Source of the DNA: Nocardioides potassii
GTDB lineage: Bacteria; Actinomycetota; Actinomycetes; Propionibacteriales; Nocardioidaceae
Length of the DNA: 64,000 nucleotides
Direction: 5' to 3'
NCBI RefSeq assembly: GCF_021648885.1
Contig: NZ_JAKJHZ010000007.1
Span: forward strand, 310,001 to 374,000
Shown: positions 26,850 through 34,666 of the stretch, piece by piece
How the letters are laid out: each line of letters begins with the position of its first letter
How positions within the stretch are numbered: position 1 is the stretch's first letter
The notes under the pieces: generated by a model
What the model saw: only the letters and a program-made list of their open reading frames with translations
Database searches by the model: none
Told to the model about the DNA's origin: nothing
Program-made: the position numbers and the translations under genes

Positions 26850-27322
26850 AGCGCCTTCTCGATGTCCTTGCTGAGCTTCTCCGGCTCGGTGGTCGGGGCG
26901 TAGCGGTCGATCACCTGGCCGTCACGGCCGACGAGGAACTTGGTGAAGTTCCACTTGATCTTGCTGCCGAGCAGTCCGCCCTTGGAGTCCTTGAGCCAGT
27001 CGAAGAGCGGGTGCGCGCCGTCGCCGTTGACCTCGACCTTGCTGGACAGCGGGAACGTCACGCCGAAGTTGCGCTCGCAGAAGTCGGAGATCTCCGCCTC
27101 GTCGCCCGGCTCCTGGTTGCCGAACTGGTCGCACGGGAAGCCGAGGACGACGAAGCCCTGGTCGCCGTAGGTGTCCTGGAGCTGCTGGAGGCCTTTGTAC
27201 TGACCGGTGAAACCGCACTGGGAGGCGGTGTTCACGACGAGGACGACCTTGCCCGCGTACTGGGAGAGGTCCATGTCCGTGCCGTCGATCGCGGTCGCCG
27301 AGAAGTCGGAGAGAGTCGTCAT
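26846..27322 (-). CDS. Glutathione peroxidase-family thiol peroxidase
   Basis: The protein has 158 residues from an ATG behind GGGAG. The catalytic tetrad is visible: Cys36 in NTASQCGFTGQ, Gln70 in FGNQEPG, Trp124 and Asn125 in KWNFTKFLV. Cys replaces selenocysteine. Cys82 lies in the helix region where the resolving Cys of thioredoxin-dependent enzymes is found, so thioredoxin is the likelier reductant. It removes hydrogen and lipid peroxides in the cytosol. It is translationally coupled to the beta-helix gene, an odd pairing with no obvious functional link. Confidence 0.94.
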   Translation of the reverse strand: MTTLSDFSATAIDGTDMDLSQYAGKVVLVVNTASQCGFTGQYKGLQQLQDTYGDQGFVVLGFPCDQFGNQEPGDEAEISDFCERNFGVTFPLSSKVEVNGDGAHPLFDWLKDSKGGLLGSKIKWNFTKFLVGRDGQVIDRYAPTTEPEKLSKDIEKAL

Positions 27323-27346
27323 GCTCCCGAGTCTGCCAGCCGGTGC

Positions 27347-28384
27347 TCAACCCCCGTCGGCAGCGCCGCGGCCGTCGAGGTCGTCGAGGTCGTCACGCGT
27401 GCGCACCCATGGCGGCGGTCCGAGACCCGTGCCACCCGGGATGACCACCGAGACGACGGCGATCGCGCCGGCAACGTCCTCGAAGAGGTCGATCGTCAGC
27501 TGGCACACCTCCCCCTGCCCGTCCTCCCGCGGATCGGCGTCGGCCGTGAGCACCACTCGCGTCGGGTCCGGTCCGACCCCGGACGGTCGCGGCGTCGGCA
27601 CCGCGCAGGTCACCGGAGGCAGGGGCCCGCGCGTGATCGAGACGACCGGCTGTCCGAGGTCGTTGGCCACGGGACGTACGACGCTGGCAACGACCGGGTC
27701 GCGCACCCGCCACCTCCAGTCGGGAGCCGTCGCCGGCTGCCGCCCGTCGGCCGTGCCGGCCGGTTGCCCGTCGACGTACAGCCGCACCTCGCGCGCCAGG
27801 CGGGGACGGCCCGACCCGGAGACGAGGAACCGAAGGAAGGCCCAGGCCTCGTCGCGCTGGACGGTGTCGCGCGGGCACGTCCACGCCGGGGTGGCCGTGG
27901 CCACGACGGTCACCACCTGCTCGGGCCGGACGGCCCCACCGGCGGGCGGCACGGACCCCAGCACCTGGCCGGCCGGGTCGCACTGGGGCACGGGATCGAT
28001 CCGCGACGCGATGCCGATGCTCCTCAGGGCGACGACCGCCTCCTCCGAGGTGAGGCCGACCAGCGAGGGCATCGTCCCCGCCTTCCGCTCGACCTCCTCC
28101 GGGTCGGGCCCCGCCGTCAGCAGCGGGACCGCGAACGCGGCGGCGACGACCACGACCAGCGCGGCGATCGCGAGAGTGGGCCCGCGGGACGGTCGGCCGA
28201 GCACCTCGTCCCGCAACGCCGGTACGACGACCTCGTCGGGGTCGGCGGACCGGAGGATCCGGCGACGCTGGGCCTCGATGACGCGGTCCACCACCTCGGC
28301 GGCGCGATCGGCCGGCACACCCAGCCCGGCCGCCACCTCGACGAGGTGGTGGTGGCGCGCGGCGCGGTAGTCCTCGAGGTCCAT
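27347..28384 (-). CDS. Single-pass membrane protein with one PASTA domain
   Basis: The protein has 345 residues. About 65 cytoplasmic residues (MDLEDYRAARHHHLVEVAAG) precede one membrane helix (TLAIAALVVVVAAAFAVPLL, about 69-91). The external part begins with a PASTA domain at about 104-165 (MPSLVGLTSEEAVVALRSIG, then VLGSVPPAGGAVRPEQVV). About 180 residues of unknown fold follow, with Cys pairs. PASTA domains bind peptidoglycan fragments and normally occur on PknB kinases and PBPs; here there is no kinase. The gene ends the run below the chemotaxis operon. Its role is unknown. Confidence 0.75.
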   Translation of the reverse strand: MDLEDYRAARHHHLVEVAAGLGVPADRAAEVVDRVIEAQRRRILRSADPDEVVVPALRDEVLGRPSRGPTLAIAALVVVVAAAFAVPLLTAGPDPEEVERKAGTMPSLVGLTSEEAVVALRSIGIASRIDPVPQCDPAGQVLGSVPPAGGAVRPEQVVTVVATATPAWTCPRDTVQRDEAWAFLRFLVSGSGRPRLAREVRLYVDGQPAGTADGRQPATAPDWRWRVRDPVVASVVRPVANDLGQPVVSITRGPLPPVTCAVPTPRPSGVGPDPTRVVLTADADPREDGQGEVCQLTIDLFEDVAGAIAVVSVVIPGGTGLGPPPWVRTRDDLDDLDGRGAADGG

Positions 28385-28396
28385 CGAACGGTCCGA

Positions 28397-28699
28397 TCAG
28401 TCCAGGGCGTCCAGCTCGGCCAGCGCCGACTCCCAGCGCGCACGCCGCTCGGTGTCGTCCTGCTCCCACCAGGGCGTGCCGCGCTCGCCCAGCCCGACCT
28501 TCGCCAGCTGCGTGCGGTGCCGGGCGGCGGCGAGCTCGTCGTCGTCTGCCGCCGTCCGCACGCCCGAGCGGCCGCGGCCCAGGTGCGACTTGAGGCGCGC
28601 GAGCGCGTCGTCGGGGATCGCGGGGTCCGTACGACGCCAGCGCCGGCCGTCGACGACGAGCCACTTCTCGTCGTCGGTCGGCTCGTCGGTGGAGGTCAC
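28397..28699 (-). CDS. Conserved small protein of unknown function
   Basis: The protein has 100 residues from GTG. It is acidic and has no signal or membrane segment. KWLVVDGRRWRRTDPAIPDD, ALARLKSHLGRGRSGVR and AKVGLGERGTPWWEQ belong to a widespread conserved family, sometimes labelled as a Tol transporter component for no clear reason. It lies between the CheC-like gene (38-nt gap) and the PASTA gene (12-nt gap) on the same strand, so it is probably co-transcribed. No function can be assigned. Confidence 0.8.
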   Translation of the reverse strand: MTSTDEPTDDEKWLVVDGRRWRRTDPAIPDDALARLKSHLGRGRSGVRTAADDDELAAARHRTQLAKVGLGERGTPWWEQDDTERRARWESALAELDALD

Positions 28700-28737
28700 C
28701 CCTCGAGGATGCCACTCACCCGCGTGGGCGCCGAGGG

Positions 28738-29232
28738 TCAGCGGACGCCGACCACCGAGAGCCGCCCGGCGCCGTACTGCGGGACGGTGACCTGGAGGTC
28801 GAGGCGGCGGCCGGGGGTCGCCACGTCGGCCAGCACCTGCGGGTGCGGCCAGCTGTCGACGTGGTGGACCGCGTCGAGCCTGACGTGGGGTGCACCCTCG
28901 GCGTTGACGAGGGCGGACATCACGTTGAGCACCTCGGCGAGGTTCTCCTTCAGCATCGGCGAGAGGTCACGCTCGGCGATCGCGTCGGACGCGCCGCCGG
29001 CAGGCATCAGCCCGACGGCGGCACCGGCCCAGGCCGACAGGGCGAGGTCCATGACCGCGACCACGCGCGTGGCCTGCTGGTCGTCGACGTAGACCGCGAA
29101 GGTCGACCCGACGGACGAGTCGCCGGTGAACGCGTCGGAGAGGACCACCTCGACGTCGCGACCCAGCAGGCCGGAGAGGAGCTCGCGCACCTCCATGGCG
29201 TTGGGCGTGCGGGCCAATGTCCACTCGCTCAT
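28738..29232 (-). CDS. CheC-like chemotaxis phosphatase
   Basis: The protein has 164 residues. The helix SPMLKENLAEVLNVMSALVN contains E100-x-x-N103, the acid/amide pair that CheC, CheX and FliY use to dephosphorylate CheY-P. Only one such helix is present, as in CheX or half of CheC. The start overlaps the stop of the upstream cheY by 4 nt, so the two are coupled. The likely job is to reset that response regulator. The overall fold is not typical enough to name it CheC outright. Confidence 0.7.
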   Translation of the reverse strand: MSEWTLARTPNAMEVRELLSGLLGRDVEVVLSDAFTGDSSVGSTFAVYVDDQQATRVVAVMDLALSAWAGAAVGLMPAGGASDAIAERDLSPMLKENLAEVLNVMSALVNAEGAPHVRLDAVHHVDSWPHPQVLADVATPGRRLDLQVTVPQYGAGRLSVVGVR

Positions 29233-29591
29233 GCGACCACGGCGTCCAGCTCGTCGCGGAAGGAGTCCGCAGTGAAGGGCTTGGCGATGAGGAACAGTGC
29301 ACCGGAGGACATCGCGCGCTGCACCATCTCGGGGGTGCCCTCGGAGGTGACGAAGCCGAACGGCACCTGGTCACCGTTCGCCCGCAGCTCCCGGAGCAGG
29401 TCGATGCCGTTCATCTCGGGCATGTTCCAGTCCGACAGCACGAGGTCGGGGGCGTGGGTCCGGACGAGCTCGAGCGCCACGGCTCCGTTCTCGGCCTCGA
29501 TGAGGTCGTGGCCGCCGTAGCCGGCCTGACGCAGGGTGCGGATGACGATCTGGCGCATGACGCGGCTGTCGTCGGCGATGAGGATCTTCAT
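29229..29591 (-). CDS. cheY: CheY-like single-domain response regulator
   Basis: The protein has 120 residues. The receiver domain is complete: acidic pocket Asp7-Asp8, phospho-acceptor Asp54 in SDWNMPEMNG, switch Thr82 in VTSEG, and Lys104 in AKPF. There is no output domain. It is coupled by 4-nt overlaps to a phosphatase-like gene on each side. CheA in the same operon should phosphorylate it. Whether it binds a flagellar motor or another effector is unknown, as no FliM is in the window. Confidence 0.93.
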   Translation of the reverse strand: MKILIADDSRVMRQIVIRTLRQAGYGGHDLIEAENGAVALELVRTHAPDLVLSDWNMPEMNGIDLLRELRANGDQVPFGFVTSEGTPEMVQRAMSSGALFLIAKPFTADSFRDELDAVVA

Positions 29592-30067
29592 GCGGGGCTC
29601 CTGAGGGAGTGGAGGTCGCGCCCCTCGGCGGACCAGACGCGGACGGTGACGGGGTGGTCGGCCCACCAGAGCTCGGTCCGGCAGATCTCGACGCTCGGCT
29701 GGTCGGGGTGCTGGTGGTCGGTGACCTCGGGCAGGCCCAGGACGCAGCCGTCGACCAGCAGGCTCTTGACGTTGCCGCCGAGGACGTTGACGAGCTCGCC
29801 GACGGCATCACGCACGTCGTCGTCGTCCACGTCGTCGTCGTGGAGCATGCGGCGGGTGAGGTCGTGCGCGGCGGCGCGCGAGACCTCGAGGGTGATCCAG
29901 CCGTTCCACGCCCCTCGCACCGAGACGGAGGCGTGGAGCACCCCGGAGCGGCCGTGGTCCGGGTCGCCCGGGCGGTCGTGGTCGAGCAGGAAGGCGGCGA
30001 GCACGTCACCGCCGAGCAGCTGCAGGTCCTCGGGCGTCACCGGGGACTCCTGGGCGAACGCGCTCAT
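29588..30067 (-). CDS. CheX-like chemotaxis phosphatase
   Basis: The protein has 159 residues. RDAVGELVNVLGGNVKSLLV contains E91-x-x-N94, the catalytic pair of CheX/CheC CheY-P phosphatases, followed by the usual Gly-Gly and a buried helix. Strands before and after fit the CheX fold. It starts within the stop of the second cheY and ends within the start of the first, so it is coupled to both. It probably removes phosphate from one of them. Confidence 0.82.
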   Translation of the reverse strand: MSAFAQESPVTPEDLQLLGGDVLAAFLLDHDRPGDPDHGRSGVLHASVSVRGAWNGWITLEVSRAAAHDLTRRMLHDDDVDDDDVRDAVGELVNVLGGNVKSLLVDGCVLGLPEVTDHQHPDQPSVEICRTELWWADHPVTVRVWSAEGRDLHSLRSPA

Positions 30068-30453
30068 GCCGCACCCCTTCCCGGCTTGACGCCGAGGTAG
30101 TCGAGCTTGTCGACGAAGGCCTCCGCCGAGAAGGGCTTGATCAGGTACTCGTGGGCACCGGCTGCGAGGGCCCGGACGATCTGCCCCTGCTCGGCCTCGG
30201 TGGTCACCATCATCAAGGTGACGTCGCGCAGGCCGTTGTCCGCGCGGACCGCCTTCACGAAGTCCAGCCCGTTCATCACGGGCATGTTCCAGTCGACGGT
30301 CGCGAGGACCGGCAGGTCGTCGCGGTTGCTCGCGAGCACCTCCAGCGCCTGCTGGCCGTCGCCGGCCTGGAGGACCTCGAACCCGAGGTGCTCGAGCTGG
30401 CGAGCGAGCATCATCCGCATGGTGCGGGAGTCGTCGATCACGAGAGCATGCAT
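30064..30453 (-). CDS. cheY: CheY-like single-domain response regulator
   Basis: The protein has 129 residues. The receiver residues are complete: Asp7-Asp8, acceptor Asp54 in VDWNMPVMNG, Thr84 and Lys106 in IKPF. It differs clearly from the other cheY of this operon, so the two are not a recent duplication. It starts 2 nt after the cheR stop and overlaps the CheX-like gene by 4 nt. It is a phosphoryl target of CheA; the output is unknown. Confidence 0.93.
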   Translation of the reverse strand: MHALVIDDSRTMRMMLARQLEHLGFEVLQAGDGQQALEVLASNRDDLPVLATVDWNMPVMNGLDFVKAVRADNGLRDVTLMMVTTEAEQGQIVRALAAGAHEYLIKPFSAEAFVDKLDYLGVKPGRGAA

Positions 30454-30455
30454 GG

Positions 30456-31373
30456 TCAGATCGCTTTCTGTCGGGTCGCGGGGCTCACGCCCGAGAACGT
30501 GCGGGGCGGCGGGGCGGCCGGGGCGGCCGGGGCGGCACCGGTGGCAGCGGTGGCCGGAGGTCCGGGGCGGTTGAGGGTCAGTCGACCCACGGGCGTGCGG
30601 TGCCACGACTCGTCGATGCCGAGCGTGGTCTCCGCACCGCCGAGGAACAGGTAGCCCTCGGGCGACATGGCCTTGCGCACCCGGCCGAGCACGGAGCGCT
30701 TCGTCGGCTGGTCGAAGTAGATGAGGACGTTGCGGAGGAACACCAGGTCGAAGACCGGCATCAGCGGCAGCGGGGCGGCCAGGTTCAGCACCTGCGCGCG
30801 CACCATCGAGCGCAGCTGGTCCGAGACCTGCCACTGGGTGCCGACCCGCTGGAAGTGCTTGACCATCAGGGGTGCCGGCAGCCCGCGCCCGATCTCGAGC
30901 TGGCTGTAACGGCCCTCCCGCGTCCTCGCCACCATGCCGGGCGCGATGTCGGTGGCCAGGATCTCGACCTGCCACCCGCGCGGCACGACGTGCTCGGCCA
31001 TGAGCATCGCGATCGTGTACGCCTCCTGCCCGCTGGAGCACGCGGCGGACCACACGGTGATCTTGCGGCGCGTCGCCGTACGGGCGAGCAGGTCGGGGAT
31101 GACGTGCGAGACGAGCACGTCGAAGGGTTCGCGGTCGCGGAACCAGGAGGTCTCGTTGGTGGTCAGCGCCTCGACCACCTCGGCCCTCGCGCCGTATCCG
31201 CCAGGGGACTGCAGGAACGCGACGTACGCGTCGATCCCGGCGGGGCCGTGGGCGCGGGCCAGCGGCTGGAGCCTGGCCTCGACGAGGTACTCCTTGCCCG
31301 GCTCGAGCACGATCGCCGCCTCGCGGCGCACGAGGTCGGCGACGTAGGCGAAGGACTGGCTGGACAGGCTCAT
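30456..31373 (-). CDS. cheR: CheR chemotaxis methyltransferase
   Basis: The protein has 305 residues. A helical N-terminal domain is followed by ALTTNETSWFRDREPFDVL and the SAM-binding motif VWSAACSSGQEAYTIAMLM. LVFLRNVLIYFDQPTKRSVL and GYLFLGGAETTLG complete the typical CheR end. An extra Ala/Pro tail of about 45 residues follows. It methylates glutamates of the receptor encoded two genes upstream, using S-adenosylmethionine. The receptor ends in GQFRF with no NWETF-type docking peptide, so CheR probably acts without tethering. It overlaps cheB by 4 nt. Confidence 0.95.
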   Translation of the reverse strand: MSLSSQSFAYVADLVRREAAIVLEPGKEYLVEARLQPLARAHGPAGIDAYVAFLQSPGGYGARAEVVEALTTNETSWFRDREPFDVLVSHVIPDLLARTATRRKITVWSAACSSGQEAYTIAMLMAEHVVPRGWQVEILATDIAPGMVARTREGRYSQLEIGRGLPAPLMVKHFQRVGTQWQVSDQLRSMVRAQVLNLAAPLPLMPVFDLVFLRNVLIYFDQPTKRSVLGRVRKAMSPEGYLFLGGAETTLGIDESWHRTPVGRLTLNRPGPPATAATGAAPAAPAAPPPRTFSGVSPATRQKAI

Positions 31374-32515
31374 GCGGGGGCCGCCTCTCGGGGGACGTGG
31401 GGACCGCGACGGCCGAGGCGGACGCGGTCGACGATCATGGGACCGATGTGCGCCAGCGGCACGACCTCGGCGGGCAGCCCGGCCACCACGACCGCACGTG
31501 GCATGCCCCAGACCACCGAGGTCGCCTCGTCCTGCACGATGGCCGCGCCGCCGGCGGCGACCACCTCGGCGCAGCCGCTCGCTCCGTCCGAACCCATGCC
31601 GGTGAGCACGACGGCCAGGACGTTGCCGCCCCAGGTGTCGACCACCGAGCGGAACATGACGTCCACCGCGGGCCGGCAGTAGTTCTCCGGCGTCTCCTGG
31701 TCCAGGGTGGCCACCACGGACTGGGTGGCCGCCGACCCCCGGAACCGCAGGTGGTGGTCGCCGGGGGCGATGAGGACGGAGCCGGCGACGGCGGGGGTGC
31801 CCGCCTGGGCCTCCACGACGTGCAGCGGGACCTTGCCGTCGAGGCGCAGGGCGAACTGTCGGGTGAAGACGGGGGGCATGTGCTGCACGACCACCACCGG
31901 GACCGGGAAGTCGTCGGGGAGGGCCGCCAGCACGGTCGACAGGGCGTCGGGTCCGCCGGTCGAGGCGCCGATGGCGACGACGTCCACGCGCCCGGTCGGT
32001 GGCCGTGTCGTGGAGGACGACCGGGACGTCGGGGAGAGGGGGGCAGCCGCCGTCCGCCTCAGCGGAGCGACCCGGTCGAGGACCGGACGACCCGAGAGCA
32101 CCTTGCTGCAGAGGTGGTGGATCTTGGGCACGAGCTGCTGCCTGACCGCCTCCATCGACGCGGTGACGCTCCCGACGTTGGCCGGCTTCGTCACGTAGTC
32201 GCTGGCGCCGAGCTCGAGCGCGTCGAGCGTGGCGTGGGCACCCCGCTCGGTCAACGTGGAGAACATGATCACCGGCAGCCTCGGGTGGGCCGGACGCAGC
32301 TCGCGCAGGGTCTGCAGCCCGTCCATCACCGGCATCTCGACGTCGAGGGTGACGAGGTCGGGGTTGACCTGCGCGATCTTCGCGAGCGCCACCCGGCCGT
32401 TGGCAGCGGTGCCGACCACGTCGATGTCGGGGTCGGAGCCGAGCACGTCGCTCACCAGGCGGCGTACGACGACCGAGTCGTCGACGACCAGCACCCTGAT
32501 CTTCCTCGCCATCAT
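31370..32515 (-). CDS. cheB: CheB protein-glutamate methylesterase
   Basis: The protein has 381 residues. The N-terminal receiver has Asp12-Asp13, acceptor Asp58 (LDVEMPVMDG) and Lys110. The C-terminal esterase has the catalytic triad Ser185 (GASTGG), His212 (VVQHMP) and Asp310 (GMGSDG). Phosphorylation by CheA would relieve inhibition and let it demethylate or deamidate the receptor, opposing CheR. Two ATGs are adjacent; the first is used here. It follows the receptor gene by 23 nt. Confidence 0.96.
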   Translation of the reverse strand: MMARKIRVLVVDDSVVVRRLVSDVLGSDPDIDVVGTAANGRVALAKIAQVNPDLVTLDVEMPVMDGLQTLRELRPAHPRLPVIMFSTLTERGAHATLDALELGASDYVTKPANVGSVTASMEAVRQQLVPKIHHLCSKVLSGRPVLDRVAPLRRTAAAPLSPTSRSSSTTRPPTGRVDVVAIGASTGGPDALSTVLAALPDDFPVPVVVVQHMPPVFTRQFALRLDGKVPLHVVEAQAGTPAVAGSVLIAPGDHHLRFRGSAATQSVVATLDQETPENYCRPAVDVMFRSVVDTWGGNVLAVVLTGMGSDGASGCAEVVAAGGAAIVQDEATSVVWGMPRAVVVAGLPAEVVPLAHIGPMIVDRVRLGRRGPHVPREAAPA

Positions 32516-32538
32516 CGTCCTCCCGACCCGCTGGCGCG

Positions 32539-34230
32539 TCAGAACCGGAACTGCCCGACGAGCGAGCGCATCTCGGCCGCCATGCGGGCGAGCTCGTCGG
32601 CGGCCTGGCTGGTGCTGGTGGCGGCCGCCTGGGTGTCGGAGGCACTGCGCGCCACACCGGTGACGTTCTGCGCGATGTCGGTCGAGCCGGTCGCTGCCTC
32701 CGCCACGTTGCGGCTCATCTCGTTGGTGGTGGCGGTCTGCTCCTCGACCGCGGACGCGATCGTGGTCTGCGCGTCGTTGATCTGGCCGATGATGTCGGCG
32801 ATCTCCGCGATCGCGGCCACGGCGGCCTCGGTGTCCGCCTGGATCGCCTCGATCCGGCGCCCGATGTCCTCGGTCGCCTTCCCGGTCTCCTGCGCCAGCT
32901 CCTTGACCTCGTTGGCGACCACGGCGAAGCCCTTGCCGGCCTCACCTGCCCGCGCCGCCTCGATGGTGGCGTTGAGGGCGAGGAGGTTGGTCTGCTCGGC
33001 GATCGAGTTGATGACCTTGATGACGTTGCCGACCTCGGCGGAGGAGTCGCCGAGCTTGGCGACCGTCGCGTTGGTGGACTCGGCCACCACGACCGCCTGG
33101 GCCGCGACGCCGGCGGCGTTCGACGCGTTCTGCGCGATCTCGAGGATCGACGCCGACATCTCCTCGGTGCCCGTGGCCACCGTCTGGACGTTGCGTGACA
33201 CCTGCTCGGCCGCAGCGGAGACCAGCCCGGCCTGCGACGACGACTCCGACGCCGACCCGCTCATCTGACCCGACACCGCCGACAGCTCCTCCGACGCCGA
33301 CGCCAACGACTGGGCGTTGTGGTCCATCTGGCCCATCGTGGTGCTCAACCGCTCGAGGGCGGCGTTGAGCGACTCACCCATCCGGCCGACCTCGTCGGCC
33401 GAGTCGACGGTGAGTCGCTGGTCCAGGCGACCGCCGGCCACCTCCTCCAGCACGGCCACGGTCCGCTGCAGCGGGCGCGCCACGAGGCGTCCGATCCACA
33501 GCGCCAGGGCGATGCCGAGCAGGCCGGCGACGACCACCAGGCCGATGACCAGGAGCCGGGAGGACGCGTAGGCCGAACGGGAGTCGGCGAGCGAGTTCCT
33601 GGCGATCCCGTTCTCGAGGTCGATGACCGCTTGGAGGTCGTCGGCCAGCTGGTCGCGCAGGGGGTCGAGCTTGTCGTGCTTGACGGCGGCCGCCTGGGCC
33701 TCCTTGCCGGCGGAGAGGAGCGCGAACACCTCGTCGTCGCGGACGGACCGGAACACCGGGAGGTCCTTCTCGTACTGCGCGATCACGTCCTCGCGCCCGG
33801 TGGTGTCCATGGACGTGTAGAGGTCCCAGTTCTTGTTGACGTCGGCGACGAGCGCGTCCAGCTCGGCCTGGAGCTCGGGGGTGACCTCACCCGCCCCGAT
33901 GGCCTCCTCGATGGTCGCCGACACCAGGGCCTGGTCGGTGCGCACCTGGGCGACGTACACGCTGGACTGGAAGCTGTGGGAGTACAGGCTCTCGAGGCGG
34001 TGCTCGGTCGAGGCCAGCTGCTTCACGCCCAGGGCACCCACGACGGCCATCAGCACGACCAGCAGCAGGTACCCGGCGAGGATCTTGCGGGCGACGGCGA
34101 GGTCGCGGAACCGGGCCAGCGCTCCCCGCCGGGCGACTGGACGAGCGACGGGCGACACGGGACCGGTGGTCCGCTGCGGACGCACGGGCGCGTCGGCCTG
34201 CTGGCGCGGAGGAGCGGTCAGGACGGTCAT
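32539..34230 (-). CDS. Methyl-accepting chemotaxis protein
   Basis: The protein has 563 residues. A Pro/Arg-rich cytoplasmic N-terminus of about 50 residues is followed by TM1 ([20 protein letters not shown]), an external helical sensor of about 145 residues like 4HB_MCP domains, and TM2 ([20 protein letters not shown]). HAMP runs from about 235 to 285. The long signalling coiled coil has the conserved tip [20 protein letters not shown]. It feeds CheA through CheW. The ligand is unknown. It is the only receptor in the window and overlaps the cheW stop by 4 nt. Confidence 0.95.
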   Translation of the reverse strand: MTVLTAPPRQQADAPVRPQRTTGPVSPVARPVARRGALARFRDLAVARKILAGYLLLVVLMAVVGALGVKQLASTEHRLESLYSHSFQSSVYVAQVRTDQALVSATIEEAIGAGEVTPELQAELDALVADVNKNWDLYTSMDTTGREDVIAQYEKDLPVFRSVRDDEVFALLSAGKEAQAAAVKHDKLDPLRDQLADDLQAVIDLENGIARNSLADSRSAYASSRLLVIGLVVVAGLLGIALALWIGRLVARPLQRTVAVLEEVAGGRLDQRLTVDSADEVGRMGESLNAALERLSTTMGQMDHNAQSLASASEELSAVSGQMSGSASESSSQAGLVSAAAEQVSRNVQTVATGTEEMSASILEIAQNASNAAGVAAQAVVVAESTNATVAKLGDSSAEVGNVIKVINSIAEQTNLLALNATIEAARAGEAGKGFAVVANEVKELAQETGKATEDIGRRIEAIQADTEAAVAAIAEIADIIGQINDAQTTIASAVEEQTATTNEMSRNVAEAATGSTDIAQNVTGVARSASDTQAAATSTSQAADELARMAAEMRSLVGQFRF

Positions 34231-34658
34231 GAGGTTCCTCCGGGGGTGACTGCCCGCTCGGTGTCGAGCAGGAGCATGAGGTGGTCGTCGAGCTTGCAGA
34301 CCTGGGTCACCAGGTCGCGGATGGTGGTCGGCACGGTGTCCGGCGGTGTCTCGAAGGAGTCCCGCGAGGGTTCGAGGACGTCACCGATCTCGTCGACGAC
34401 GAGGCTCACGACCCCGCCGTCGGGCGTCTTCACCACGACGTTGACCGAGGGAGCGCCCTCGTCGCGCGGCTCGAGCCCCAGGCGCGAGCGCAGCTCGAGC
34501 GAGGTGACGATCTGGCCTCGCAGGTTCAGCAGGCCGGCGATGTCCTCGTGGGCGAGGGGCACCCGGGTCAGCCCTTGGGCGCGGAGCACCTCCTGGACCG
34601 AGGAGACCGGTACGCCGAACAGGTGGCGGTCGAGGGTGAACGTGCAGTACTGGGACAT
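34227..34658 (-). CDS. cheW: CheW coupling protein
   Basis: The protein has 143 residues from an ATG behind GGAGG. It is a single CheW domain: [40 protein letters not shown] and [16 protein letters not shown]. It links the receptor to the P5 domain of CheA. It starts 8 nt after the cheA stop and overlaps mcp by 4 nt, so the signalling core cheA-cheW-mcp is one translationally linked block. Confidence 0.95.
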   Translation of the reverse strand: MSQYCTFTLDRHLFGVPVSSVQEVLRAQGLTRVPLAHEDIAGLLNLRGQIVTSLELRSRLGLEPRDEGAPSVNVVVKTPDGGVVSLVVDEIGDVLEPSRDSFETPPDTVPTTIRDLVTQVCKLDDHLMLLLDTERAVTPGGTS

Positions 34659-34666
34659 CGGACCTC

